Assembly (NCBI GenBank): GCA_050247135.1
Contig: JBFWUT010000012.1
Location: forward strand, 7,788-71,787
Source of the DNA: Berkiella sp050247135
Lineage (GTDB): Bacteria > Pseudomonadota > Gammaproteobacteria > Berkiellales > Berkiellaceae
Reading direction: 5' to 3'
Length of the DNA: 64,000 nucleotides
Shown here: piece after piece, positions 35,429-44,455 of the stretch
How the letters are laid out: each line of letters opens with the position of its first letter
How positions within the stretch are numbered: position 1 is the first letter of the stretch
Translations under genes and position numbers: made by a program
The notes under the pieces: generated by a model
Seen by the model: only the letters and a program-made list of their open reading frames with translations
Databases searched by the model: none
What the model was told of the DNA's origin: nothing

Positions 35429-36358
35429 ATGTCATGGGCTGTATTTATTGCTATTGTGCTAGCATTGTTAATTTTTGATTTGGGTGTTTTGCACAAAGAA
35501 AACAGGGAGATAGGTGTTAAGGAAAGCCTATACACCAGCTTAGGGTACATTGTAGTCGGTTTACTATTCGGTGTTTGGATTTGGTTTAGCCAAGGTGCGC
35601 AAAAAGGTGCAGAATATTTAACGGGATTTGCTATTGAAAAATCTCTTGCACTAGACAATATTTTTCTTATTTCACTGGTTTTTACCTATTTTGCAATACC
35701 AAGAAAATATCAATATCGAATCCTATTCTGGGGGATTGTCGGTGTTATTTTTTTACGAGCCGTAATGATTGGCCTAGGGGCGGTATTGGTTGCTAAATTT
35801 GCTTGGATACTCTATTTATTTGCAGTATTTTTAATTCTTACTGGTGTAAAAATGTTCTTTATTATTAACAACCTACCAGATATCAAATCAAATCCATTAC
35901 TTCGGTTTATAAGAAGCCATTTTAATGTCACTAATGAAATCCACGGCCCGGATTTTTTTGTAAAAATTCATGACTCAGCGAGCAAACGTTCTACTTGGTA
36001 TATGACACCACTATTTTTAGCTCTTATCCTAATCGAATTCATGGATTTAATTTTTGCAGTAGATAGCGTTCCCGCGATTTTTGCCATAACAACTGATCCC
36101 TATATTGTTTATACAAGTAACATCTTAGCAATTCTGGGTTTACGAGCTTTGTATTTTGCTTTAGATGCCTTAATTGTTAGGTTTAAGTATCTTAAATATG
36201 CTTTGGCAGCTTTATTAGTATTTATTGGTAGTAAAATATTTATTGCTGAAATGCTTGATATGGCAAAATTTCCGCCATTAATCGCACTAGCTATCACATT
36301 TTCTATTCTTGCATTAGGTGTTATATACTCGATTTATAAAACTCGAAAGCAAAGTTAA
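35429..36358 (+). CDS. TerC/Alx family integral membrane protein
   Basis: The protein has 309 residues and about nine membrane segments. Acidic intramembrane motifs typical of TerC are present (FDLGVLHKE, FAIEKSLALDNIFL, FMDLIFAVDSVPAIFAI), with the Asp and Glu residues expected to handle metal. Characterised relatives act in manganese export or membrane-protein metalation. No yybP-ykoY riboswitch can be recognised in the 87-base gap upstream. Its stop overlaps the convergent purK stop by four bases. Confidence 0.92.
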   Translation: MSWAVFIAIVLALLIFDLGVLHKENREIGVKESLYTSLGYIVVGLLFGVWIWFSQGAQKGAEYLTGFAIEKSLALDNIFLISLVFTYFAIPRKYQYRILFWGIVGVIFLRAVMIGLGAVLVAKFAWILYLFAVFLILTGVKMFFIINNLPDIKSNPLLRFIRSHFNVTNEIHGPDFFVKIHDSASKRSTWYMTPLFLALILIEFMDLIFAVDSVPAIFAITTDPYIVYTSNILAILGLRALYFALDALIVRFKYLKYALAALLVFIGSKIFIAEMLDMAKFPPLIALAITFSILALGVIYSIYKTRKQS

Positions 36359-37377
36359 TTAACTACAGTATAATGCCCCAGTTTTCTACCAGGCTTAGGC
36401 TCTTTTTTATAATCATGGAAAAAGCACAAGTTGTCTTTTAAGAGCTCTTGCGGATTGAGCATAGTACCAATAATGTTATACATGGTAGCACGATATCGGG
36501 TGGCAGTATTTCCTAAAGGCAACCCCGTAATTGCTCGAATATGATTTTCAAATTGACTGGTAAAAGCACCCTCGATAGTCCAATGCCCACTGTTATGAAC
36601 TCTCGGAGCTATTTCATTTGCCAAGAGATCATTCCCTATTTGAAAAAATTCAAAAGCTATACAACCAATGTATCCAAGATAATCAAGGATTAAATCAGTA
36701 TACATTTTTGCTTTGTTGTAGATAGGATCATCAACGATATTCGTTGTTTTATGCAGAATGCCATCACTATGGGTATTTTCACAAAGATCGTAATAGGCTC
36801 TGTGGCCGGTTTTTGATATAACTGCAATAAGCGAAACCTCTCTTTCAAATGCAATAAATTTCTCACATACTGTATCAACTAATTGTGAATTATCAAGATT
36901 CAATAGTTGTTTTTCATTGGTTATTTTTATCAAGCCCCTCCCATCATAACCGTCTGTTCTTTTTTTGATAAAAAAAGGATAGTGATTAAACTTTGCAAAG
37001 TTAATCGCGTCGTCAATTGAATGAATGTGTTTATTAGGTGCGGTGGGGATCCCTAAATGATGAAAAAGTTGTTTTTCCAACAATTTGTCTTGGGTTAATT
37101 TTATAGCTTGAGAGTTAGGATAAGTGGTTTTATATGATTCTAAAAATTCGATGGTTTGATAGGGAATATTTTCGTTTTCGTAGGTGATAATATCACATTC
37201 TTTAGCAAATTTCTCTAGTTGAATATGATCTGAATATGAACCTTCAATAAACTCACCTAGGTTTTTTACTGAATTGGTTAATTTTTTATCATAGAATATA
37301 AAGTCAAATCCCATAGGTATTGATGATAATGCTAACATTCTACTTAGTTGACCTGCACCCAAGATCCCTATCTTCAT
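36355..37377 (-). CDS. purK: 5-(Carboxyamino)imidazole ribonucleotide synthase PurK
   Basis: The protein has 340 residues of ATP-grasp type. Landmarks are GILGAGQLSRML, DIITYENENIPYQTIEFL, FIKKRTDGYDGRGLIKI, and a NEIAPRVHNSGHWTIEGA signature. PurK uses ATP and bicarbonate to carboxylate AIR in purine synthesis. It is the last gene of the dabB-dabA-DUF6671-purE-purK operon and overlaps purE by four bases. The gene order places a bicarbonate-consuming enzyme downstream of an inorganic-carbon pump. Confidence 0.96.
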   Translation of the reverse strand: MKIGILGAGQLSRMLALSSIPMGFDFIFYDKKLTNSVKNLGEFIEGSYSDHIQLEKFAKECDIITYENENIPYQTIEFLESYKTTYPNSQAIKLTQDKLLEKQLFHHLGIPTAPNKHIHSIDDAINFAKFNHYPFFIKKRTDGYDGRGLIKITNEKQLLNLDNSQLVDTVCEKFIAFEREVSLIAVISKTGHRAYYDLCENTHSDGILHKTTNIVDDPIYNKAKMYTDLILDYLGYIGCIAFEFFQIGNDLLANEIAPRVHNSGHWTIEGAFTSQFENHIRAITGLPLGNTATRYRATMYNIIGTMLNPQELLKDNLCFFHDYKKEPKPGRKLGHYTVVN

Positions 37378-37868
37378 GATAACTCCGGATAAAGATTGTT
37401 TAATACGACGCTGGTTTGTGATTGACGATATGCAATGAGTTCTTTGTCTATGTTGGTATATTTGTTAGCAAGGATCGACGCTGCTAATAAAGCTGAATTA
37501 ATTGCACCACTTTTGCCTATCGCTAGCGTTCCAACGGGTACTCCGCCAGGCATTTGAGCGATGGAAAGCAAAGCATCCATTCCTTCTAACTTTGATGAAG
37601 GTATAGGCACACCTAAGACGGGTAATGTGGTTAAAGAAGAGAGCATCCCTGGCAAATGGGCAGCTCCCCCGGCACCAGCAATAATCACTTCAAAGCCTTG
37701 TTCTTTGGCTTTCGTGGCAAATTCAAATAATAAATGAGGTGTTCGGTGTGCAGAAACAACCTGCGTATGATATGAGATGTTTAGCTGTTGAAGAATTTCA
37801 ATGGAGTGCTTCATAATCTCCCAATCCGATAATGAACCATAAACGACAGCAACAAGACTTTTATTCAT
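37374..37868 (-). CDS. purE: N5-CAIR mutase PurE (class I)
   Basis: The protein has 164 residues. The N-terminal YGSLSDWEIM, the catalytic VVSAHRTPHLLFEFA with its His, and AGAGGAAHLPGM are diagnostic of class I PurE, which rearranges N5-carboxy-AIR to 4-carboxy-AIR. Class I works with PurK, whose gene overlaps the end of this one by four bases. It follows the DUF6671 gene after 13 bases. An unusual operon location, behind dabAB rather than alone. Confidence 0.96.
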   Translation of the reverse strand: MNKSLVAVVYGSLSDWEIMKHSIEILQQLNISYHTQVVSAHRTPHLLFEFATKAKEQGFEVIIAGAGGAAHLPGMLSSLTTLPVLGVPIPSSKLEGMDALLSIAQMPGGVPVGTLAIGKSGAINSALLAASILANKYTNIDKELIAYRQSQTSVVLNNLYPELS

Positions 37869-37881
37869 TTTTTTACCTCAG

Positions 37882-38715
37882 TTAGGGATTACAAAAATTA
37901 CAATAGGTTGGAGATGCACTTGATAACTTATCATGTCTGGGCTTTATGATTTGGTAATCACAGCGTATACATTTTTCCACCATGTTAAGAAACAGAGCAG
38001 TTTCAGAATGGCAATCAGAGCACGGCAGTCTCCCTAAATAATGTACTTCGCCAAAACCGTAGGTATGACACTTAGCACATACAGCTTGCAGTCGATTAAC
38101 TAGTGCCATGGTTAATTCTTTGATCACATTCATTCGGGTGGGATTAAACATTGCTCGCATGTCAGTTTCTAGACGTATGGTATCCGAAATAGAAAACCCC
38201 TTGTTAATGGCCTCTTCTAATGCAGCAAGTGACGTTATCCCTTTAGCAATCACTTGATCATTTGCCATCTCGCGGACAATTAATGCATGCGATGGAAAAA
38301 GACAAGTTGAGAGGAAATCCTCATGGGGTTGATTTTTGGTAAACTCGCACATTATGTAATTTGTCTGATGGGTTTGTTTGGCGACAACAATTTCGATTTG
38401 ATTTTTAAAGTCAATAAACCCGATGAGCTCCTCATGCATCGGGGTAAAAGGTATCAATGGATGAGGTCCAAAACTTCCCTCGGTTGCGATGCCAAAATCG
38501 TAAGAGTACTGTTGCATTGCAATTTTAGCTTTGTGCAAGACCATGTTTTTGGGAGCCAAGAATCGCTCCTTTTCTCCGCTAAAAGTTCCGAACTGATCAG
38601 TGTCGTAATCCTTTGGTACAATAATTTCACATGCTAAATGGCTTCTCATGACAGGCGCAATAGCTAGTTGTTTGTCATGCATGGTGGCCAAAAGGATCTC
38701 TTTACCTTGTAACAT
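37882..38715 (-). CDS. DUF6671-like protein with a C-terminal zinc-ribbon-like Cys region
   Basis: The protein has 277 residues. The N-terminal two thirds fit DUF6671: LATMHDKQLAIAPV, a DTDQFGTFSGE segment, and IATEGSFGPHPLIPFTPMHEEL. The C-terminal third holds four CxxC pairs (CAKC, CSDC, CIRC, CNFC) in about 70 residues, as if for two zinc ribbons. No function is established. It lies between dabA (10 bases upstream) and purE (13 bases downstream), so it is probably co-expressed with both. The domain name is from memory of the family; the Cys arrangement is directly visible. Confidence 0.8.
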   Translation of the reverse strand: MLQGKEILLATMHDKQLAIAPVMRSHLACEIIVPKDYDTDQFGTFSGEKERFLAPKNMVLHKAKIAMQQYSYDFGIATEGSFGPHPLIPFTPMHEELIGFIDFKNQIEIVVAKQTHQTNYIMCEFTKNQPHEDFLSTCLFPSHALIVREMANDQVIAKGITSLAALEEAINKGFSISDTIRLETDMRAMFNPTRMNVIKELTMALVNRLQAVCAKCHTYGFGEVHYLGRLPCSDCHSETALFLNMVEKCIRCDYQIIKPRHDKLSSASPTYCNFCNP

Positions 38716-38725
38716 GCTAAATTTC

Positions 38726-40939
38726 CTATGGATTGATTACATGCATATTGAGCCATTGATTTTCAAATAATGATTTAATTTGCGGTTGTCGCTTAAATAC
38801 TTCGTTAAGTTGAGAATACTGAGCGTATATAATAACAAGCAGTTTCAAAGGCTCATGTACACGCTTGTCTCGAAAAAAAACCGATTGCAGAGGGAGCCCA
38901 ATTTTTAAATCGTTTTGATTTCCCTCTATAACGCCAATTTTACTAACCACATTGTGGATTGCCTTATTGCCGGCGCCATAAATCTCAGGATCGGTTGAGC
39001 TGAAATAGTATTGAGCGTTAATCCAGTGCGCTACAATCATAGGCGCTGTTAGTATTCCCTCTAAAATATGAGCGTCAGGATCCAAGTCTGGTTCATAGGA
39101 GTGCAAAAAAACTCTGCCATCTAAATTAGCATTTTCACTTAGTCTTCGTGGTCCGATAATCATGGCAGCATTGTTTGCTAGGCTCCATTCAGGAATGAGT
39201 TCTGCATAGTGAAACGCACGGTCTTGATAATGATTTTGGCCAGGTAACTTTGCTTGCCGTGCATTGGTTAATTCAATAAGGGCTTGCTTTATATCCTGCT
39301 CTATATGTTTTAAATATTCTGTCGATGATGCTTGATCATATTGCAAATATAGTTCGTCAGTAGTGGTTTCATGACATGCTGCAATAAATTGTGTTTTAGA
39401 AGGAATATTTATTCCTTCGGTGATTAGTAATTCTCTTATACGTTTGCTGTTTAAAATTTCGCAGGTTAGTTTAGCATTGACAAACCCAGAATTACCTCCG
39501 CAAGCACCACATTCGAAGCTTGCATGAAATGGGTTGTTGGTTGTTTTTGCTTGGTGGCCGCAGATGATGACGGTTGGTGAAAAATGTCTACTTAAACCGG
39601 TTGTTTTAAGAAATGAACTCATGTTTTTAGCAGTCTGTTCAATATTTTCAGGCGCTAAAAAAGGATTAGAATACGTACATTGTTTAGGTGCTTGTGTAGT
39701 TAATAATTTGGCAAAAAAAGTTTTTTTCAATAAAGTATAAAACATCCAATAGCCAACCATTTCAAAAAATGCAAATGCGCCAAATGACTTACTCTTACCT
39801 TCTTTAGTGACTTTATTTAAAAGTGAGCTTAGTCGGGAAAAAATGGAGTGTGAGGGGTGTGTTTTTACCGTAATCTCGGGCTCAACCAGTGCCGGAGACT
39901 GAAGCACACAGGTGTTGTTAGATGAATTTTCAAGAGCGAATATGGAGCCAAAAAAACCCGCGAAACCAAAGGTTTCGTAAGAGTTGGTCTTTTCTAAGTG
40001 ACGACGTAACGGTTCTGAGCGTACATCAATACAAAAAACAAACTGAGCGAGAGGTTTTTTATTACGATAACTTTTGTTTTGCAAGCTTCTTACGATCGAT
40101 TCTTGATACGTTAACTCATAGGCCCTTTGCCAGATAAATAATATATCATTTTGAGAGTTTAAATTTTGAGATTGATAACTTACCGATAATACTTCGTTGT
40201 TTAATTTATACTGCTTTATTTGCAAATAACAACACCAAATAAGTACTATTTCTATTAAGCTAGCACGCTCTTTTACCAAAGGATTTGTTTTTCTAGTTCC
40301 CATCCATTTAATGAACCCGTGCCAGCCGATCAGTTGTGAAAATAGGAACTCGAACAATTTGGTTAGGTTTTCGGTTTTAATTTGCATCTGAGTAAGAATT
40401 GTTTGTAGGGCATGTGTAGGTTCAGATGGTAAAAATCTCAAAATCTCGTAAGAATGATCACTATTTAAAATGGCTTCTTGCTTCCATTCTTCCCAAAGAG
40501 AGAATTTAGTGTTTCCGGCACAAGTTTTTATTTGATTCTCATCGAAATACCGACTGATGAAAAGCTGAAGGTTTTCAATAATCTCGTGGGGTATTTTTCT
40601 ACTATTAACATAATGTAACTCTTGATCATTTAAATTTCGATGCGCTTTGATGAATTCTGTAACATGCATGTTTGAAAATAAGTTATTTTCAGCCAATGCA
40701 TTTTTTAATGATTCATTGGTAATTTTCCCTTGTGAGTAAAGTTGAATATATTCATCGATGCTCAAAAAGCCACTAACTGGAAAATGTTCGCGTATATCGT
40801 TTATGGCTGCTTTATAGTGGTTGTCGGTTAAATCCCATAAGGGATTAATCGCAATTGAAGATTTTAGTGGCCAAACGATTGGTAAAATTTTACTTGCTTC
40901 GTTAATTGATTCTTCGATTGCCATGACTGAAATTATCAT
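38726..40939 (-). CDS. dabA: DabA, catalytic subunit of an inorganic-carbon accumulation complex (DUF2309/UPF0753)
   Basis: The protein has 737 residues with the DabA active-site layout related to beta-carbonic anhydrases. FVFCIDVRSEPLRRHLE supplies a Cys and the Asp-Arg pair, and ICGHQAKTTNNPFHASFECGACGGN supplies the His and second Cys for zinc. Other marks are GFAGFFG and an N-terminal WPLKSSIAINPLWD. DabA with DabB takes up inorganic carbon using membrane energy; the staphylococcal homologue MpsAB supports growth in air. The ATG overlaps the dabB stop by four bases and has AGGT upstream. Confidence 0.95.
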   Translation of the reverse strand: MIISVMAIEESINEASKILPIVWPLKSSIAINPLWDLTDNHYKAAINDIREHFPVSGFLSIDEYIQLYSQGKITNESLKNALAENNLFSNMHVTEFIKAHRNLNDQELHYVNSRKIPHEIIENLQLFISRYFDENQIKTCAGNTKFSLWEEWKQEAILNSDHSYEILRFLPSEPTHALQTILTQMQIKTENLTKLFEFLFSQLIGWHGFIKWMGTRKTNPLVKERASLIEIVLIWCCYLQIKQYKLNNEVLSVSYQSQNLNSQNDILFIWQRAYELTYQESIVRSLQNKSYRNKKPLAQFVFCIDVRSEPLRRHLEKTNSYETFGFAGFFGSIFALENSSNNTCVLQSPALVEPEITVKTHPSHSIFSRLSSLLNKVTKEGKSKSFGAFAFFEMVGYWMFYTLLKKTFFAKLLTTQAPKQCTYSNPFLAPENIEQTAKNMSSFLKTTGLSRHFSPTVIICGHQAKTTNNPFHASFECGACGGNSGFVNAKLTCEILNSKRIRELLITEGINIPSKTQFIAACHETTTDELYLQYDQASSTEYLKHIEQDIKQALIELTNARQAKLPGQNHYQDRAFHYAELIPEWSLANNAAMIIGPRRLSENANLDGRVFLHSYEPDLDPDAHILEGILTAPMIVAHWINAQYYFSSTDPEIYGAGNKAIHNVVSKIGVIEGNQNDLKIGLPLQSVFFRDKRVHEPLKLLVIIYAQYSQLNEVFKRQPQIKSLFENQWLNMHVINP

Positions 40940-43080
40940 AAGGTACCTGTGTTGCTGCTAAATAGCCCAAAATAGATATTGCAAAAAATTATACTTACAA
41001 AAATGATATGAGCCTGGATTTTTCTATTACTGTTTATCTCATGCGTCTCTTGCAAGTTAAAAACATGGTCTTGCAGGGTGTGAAGGACCGTAACAGCAAG
41101 TAGAATATTGGCAAACATCAAACCGATAATCATAGGCATGTTGGAAGTAGCGCTAGATAGCAGATTTAACCAAAAAATAAAACTAGCTGTACCTGGGATC
41201 CCAACGATTAAAAATAGTGAAATTGCTAAGTAAGTTCCAAATAGAGACAATCTATTTTTTAAAGATTGTTGACGGTTTTGTCTAGAATAAGTAGATTGAC
41301 TCAGAAGCCAGAGTAAGCCCATAAAAACAGACAAAAGGCAAAAGGTTAGCTCTAAGTTAGGTATTTTAAGATTGTTATAGGAGATGGCTAGTAAGTTAAT
41401 ATGGGTGATGCTCAATAGCAAAACAAGATCAAACAGATTTTTCGCTCTGTTGGCCATTAACAGACACAATACAAGCTCCGTCATTAACAGATAGTTACAA
41501 ATTGACGAAGGGATATATGAAGCCATTTTTGCAAAGATTAATGCGGGTACTAAAAGTAAAGCAGCGATAGAAAAATACTTTGTTACCGAATTTTCAAATA
41601 AGAACAGATTTAACCAATCGCCGACCAACCTAATAGGTTTGAGTATATATCGTCGTGATTGAGTTTCAATTTGTAAGAGCTTAATAACATGATAGCGTAA
41701 TTTTTTCACCCAGTTCGATTTGGCTTTTGCTAGTGTGAGGTTAAACGAAGAAGCTAAATATAAAACGATAGTAATCGCACACAGGATAAATTCAAAATTT
41801 TTGTTAATTAATGCTAACTTTGGTATTTCAAGCCAGAACTCAAATAGGTTAAGCAAGCCAAAGTAGCCGATTAGGATTGCCTGAATAACTGTCAATATGA
41901 TTATTTTATCTACCAATTCATGATTTTTAATAACCGTATTGATCATTTGGTGCAAAGTAATTCCAATAAAAGTCGCAATTAATAAGCTGGTTTGATTAGG
42001 TCTAAATGCAAGGAATGCCAGAGAGAATATTATGAATGTTAGCAATGCGGATTGGATGAATTGATTGAAGGTGTTGTCATTTTTAGTATGATTATTCTCT
42101 GCAAACAAATCATCTCCGGCATTCAAAAACAAAGCAGCTTTGTAAAAGCCATGGGCTATTAGGTGAAATACAGCAGCTGCGAAGCAACCGAGTGCGCTTT
42201 GTATGAGCATGTAACCCATTTGACCCATTGTAGAATAGGCCAGCTTTTTCTTTATATCCGATTGTAACTGCTTAAAGAGGCTTCCAACCAACATCGAAGA
42301 CAGTCCAACACATAAAATGATATAGGGAACCAAGCTTACTTGAGTGAATACCCCTGAAAGACGCGCGAGCAAAATACCACCAGCATTAATAACGCCTGCG
42401 TGCATAAGGGCTGAAACAGGGGTTGGTGTTTGCATGGTATCGGGTAACCAAAAATGAAAAGGAAATTGCGCTGATTTTGTCATGATTGCGACAAATACCA
42501 GACACAGTATTAAGCTATGAGCATTTAAGTTGAAAGATAGGATCTTAAGCTGCTTGGAGGTGATCAAGGCTAATTCGTGGTACTCAGAAGTGCTATATAA
42601 CTGGTAGCAGAGGATGATCGCTACTAAAAAGCATATGTCGCCTATTCGATTGATGATGAATTTTTTTTTGGCTGCACGATTGGCATCACTTTGATAATGA
42701 TAGTGATTGAGTAATAGGTAGAGGTTAAATCCTATCCATTGCCAAGCAACAAAGGCAGTAAGTAGATTACTTGCCATGATAAAAGCAATGACCGAACCTA
42801 TAGTCAGCATCATTTGAAAGATAAAGCGTGTTCTGGTCGTATCAGATAGCAAATATCTTTGTGAGTAACAGAGCACAATGCTGCCCAAGGATATGACCAC
42901 AACCAGCATAATAAAGGCGAGGGGATCAAGCATAAATCCGATTTTCAAAAAAGGCTCTGCTGATGAAAAATACAAAGAAGGAGACTCACGATAAGTTAAT
43001 CCGGCGAAACTTAATGCGAGGAACCCAAAGATTAAGGGAATTAGCCCCTGAAAAAAGTTATTTGACTGGATGTATTTCAT
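40936..43080 (-). CDS. dabB: DabB, NuoL/MrpA-like membrane subunit of the inorganic-carbon complex
   Basis: The protein has 714 residues with 14 or more membrane segments and proton-channel subunit motifs: SAQFPFHFWLPDTMQTPTPV, SALMHAGVINAGG, KKKLAYSTMGQMGYM and FHLIAHGFYKAALFL. In the NuoL-like family, a gene directly before dabA is DabB, the ion-translocating partner that drives DabA. It begins the operon, divergent from the LysR-type gene across a 94-base gap that is very AT-rich. Confidence 0.95.
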   Translation of the reverse strand: MKYIQSNNFFQGLIPLIFGFLALSFAGLTYRESPSLYFSSAEPFLKIGFMLDPLAFIMLVVVISLGSIVLCYSQRYLLSDTTRTRFIFQMMLTIGSVIAFIMASNLLTAFVAWQWIGFNLYLLLNHYHYQSDANRAAKKKFIINRIGDICFLVAIILCYQLYSTSEYHELALITSKQLKILSFNLNAHSLILCLVFVAIMTKSAQFPFHFWLPDTMQTPTPVSALMHAGVINAGGILLARLSGVFTQVSLVPYIILCVGLSSMLVGSLFKQLQSDIKKKLAYSTMGQMGYMLIQSALGCFAAAVFHLIAHGFYKAALFLNAGDDLFAENNHTKNDNTFNQFIQSALLTFIIFSLAFLAFRPNQTSLLIATFIGITLHQMINTVIKNHELVDKIIILTVIQAILIGYFGLLNLFEFWLEIPKLALINKNFEFILCAITIVLYLASSFNLTLAKAKSNWVKKLRYHVIKLLQIETQSRRYILKPIRLVGDWLNLFLFENSVTKYFSIAALLLVPALIFAKMASYIPSSICNYLLMTELVLCLLMANRAKNLFDLVLLLSITHINLLAISYNNLKIPNLELTFCLLSVFMGLLWLLSQSTYSRQNRQQSLKNRLSLFGTYLAISLFLIVGIPGTASFIFWLNLLSSATSNMPMIIGLMFANILLAVTVLHTLQDHVFNLQETHEINSNRKIQAHIIFVSIIFCNIYFGLFSSNTGTL

Positions 43081-43129
43081 CGATCTTGTCCTGCTGATTA
43101 GATGGTTGAAGTATGGTGAAAGCTATGCA

Positions 43130-43159
43130 TAATGTATAATTTATATTATTTATATAATT
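43130..43159. promoter_or_regulatory. AT-rich dyad in the lysR-dabB divergent gap
   Basis: The 94-base gap (43081-43174) has a nearly palindromic AT-rich core built from TATAATTTATA and TATTTATATAAT. LysR regulators typically bind interrupted AT dyads containing T-N11-A between divergent genes, so this is a candidate site that could also overlap -10 boxes for both genes. Confidence 0.4.
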
Positions 43160-43174
43160 CATCATTTTTAAATT

Positions 43175-44080
43175 ATGAATGTCACCCTTCATCAGCTAAG
43201 AGTTTTTGGCCAAGTCGTGCGCTGTCAAAGCGTCACCAAAGCTGCCGTGCAAATGCACATGACGCAGCCAGCTGTTTCTAACATCATACGCACTCTAGAA
43301 AATCAGGTAGCCGCTCCGGTTATTGAAATACTGCATAAAAAATTGTACGTCACGGAAGCGGGAAAAATTTTAATGGCTACCTTTGAGCAAATTGAAAGCC
43401 AATTAGAGGAAGCGACATCCCGTCTGAATTTGTTAAAAGGCAATATGGTTGGCACGATTAAAATAGCGACTGTCTCTACTGCAAAGTATTTTGTGCCCAG
43501 ATTGCTCGGTGCTTTCAAATCAGAATACCCAGGAATTCATATTGAACTCAAAGTTAAAAACCGCCATGAAATTATAGAGCGGCTTAATCAAAACTTGGAT
43601 GATTTCGTTATCATGAGCCAATTGCCAATGCTGTCATCGATTGAGCATCATGATTTTTTTGAAGATGAGCTGGTTGTTGCTGCTGGGTATCAACATCCTA
43701 AGAGCAAAATTAAATCGCTTTCTCTTAAGATGCTAGTAGATGAATCTTGGTTAATACGTGAATTAGGCTCGGGCACGCGTATAGTAATGGAAAGTATTTT
43801 TAAGAAATATCGTCTAAAGCCCAACATCCAGATGGAAATTGATAACAATGAATCGATAAAACAAGCCATTATTGGCAATATTGGTATTTCAATTTTGTCA
43901 CATCAAAGTATTCAAATCGAGCAAAAGGCTGGACTGATTAAAATACTAGACGTAACAGGGTTTCCTGTTCGCCACAAATGGCACCTCGTAAAAAGTAAAG
44001 GCAAAAAACTACCGATTATTGCTCAAAAGTTTTATGATTTCGTTCGTACCCATCCCAATTTAGAAGAGTTTAGTCCTTAA
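43175..44080 (+). CDS. LysR-type regulator, CbbR-like
   Basis: The protein has 301 residues. The N-terminal winged helix-turn-helix reads LHQLRVFGQVVRCQSVTKAA with TQPAVSNIIRTLE. The effector domain starts TIKIATVSTAKYFVPRLLGAF and includes IELKVKNRHEIIERL and DFVIMSQLP, a sequence run typical of the CbbR/RbcR branch that controls carbon-fixation and inorganic-carbon genes. It is divergent from dabB and so is the likely regulator of the dabBA-purEK operon. No RuBisCO gene is in the window. Confidence 0.9.
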   Translation: MNVTLHQLRVFGQVVRCQSVTKAAVQMHMTQPAVSNIIRTLENQVAAPVIEILHKKLYVTEAGKILMATFEQIESQLEEATSRLNLLKGNMVGTIKIATVSTAKYFVPRLLGAFKSEYPGIHIELKVKNRHEIIERLNQNLDDFVIMSQLPMLSSIEHHDFFEDELVVAAGYQHPKSKIKSLSLKMLVDESWLIRELGSGTRIVMESIFKKYRLKPNIQMEIDNNESIKQAIIGNIGISILSHQSIQIEQKAGLIKILDVTGFPVRHKWHLVKSKGKKLPIIAQKFYDFVRTHPNLEEFSP

Positions 44081-44106
44081 GTATTGGTATAAGGACTTTT
44101 CGTAAA

Positions 44107-44319
44107 TCATAGGCTTGGACGCTTCAATGGCAAGGGGCTGTCACCTAAAATACTTTTTGTATAAGCGATTAAGCTCTTGGTTTCATTCTTGCCTATTCTT
44201 CGCCATTTAAAGGTGTCAGTTTGGTCATGGCTGGGATCCTTTACCACTTGAGGCACAACAGGGGGCAAATGAGTTGGCCTTTTATCAAATAAAATGTGGG
44301 GTTTGAGTGTGCGTTCCAT
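44107..44319 (-). CDS. Possible small hypothetical protein
   Basis: A 70-codon frame with ATG 44319, rich in Pro, Lys and His (PTHLPPVVPQVVKD, then ESKSLIAYTKS-like text near the middle reading NETKSLIAYTKS). No ribosome site, signal or known motif is visible. It occupies most of a 375-base stretch (44081-44455) between lysR and pilU that otherwise holds only the tandem dyads at 44339-44397. It may not be a gene. Confidence 0.3.
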   Translation of the reverse strand: MERTLKPHILFDKRPTHLPPVVPQVVKDPSHDQTDTFKWRRIGKNETKSLIAYTKSILGDSPLPLKRPSL

Positions 44320-44338
44320 CTGACTATTCTAGCGGCAT

Positions 44339-44397
44339 CCTGGAATAGTTAAGACTATTCTGGTGTTCATCCCAGATTAGTCGAGACTATTTTGGGA
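44339..44397. repeat. Two tandem imperfect palindromes
   Basis: Two units (44339-44363 and 44371-44397) each form an imperfect dyad with GACTATT in the right arm: CCTGGAATAGTT paired to GACTATTCTGG, and CCCAGATTAGTC paired to GACTATTTTGGG. A further GACTATTCT copy starts at 44322. The set lies in the lysR-pilU gap and upstream of the doubtful small gene. It could be a regulator-binding array or hairpins. Confidence 0.55.
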
Positions 44398-44455
44398 TCA
44401 ATCTCAGTATGGCGTGGTCTAACTTATTGAAAAAAGATGAGATTATGGTTTTAAT

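Noticed and set aside
36355..44080. A carbon-fixation or carboxysome locus around dabAB
   Set aside because: No RuBisCO, carboxysome shell or phosphoribulokinase gene is present; purEK explains the neighbours better.
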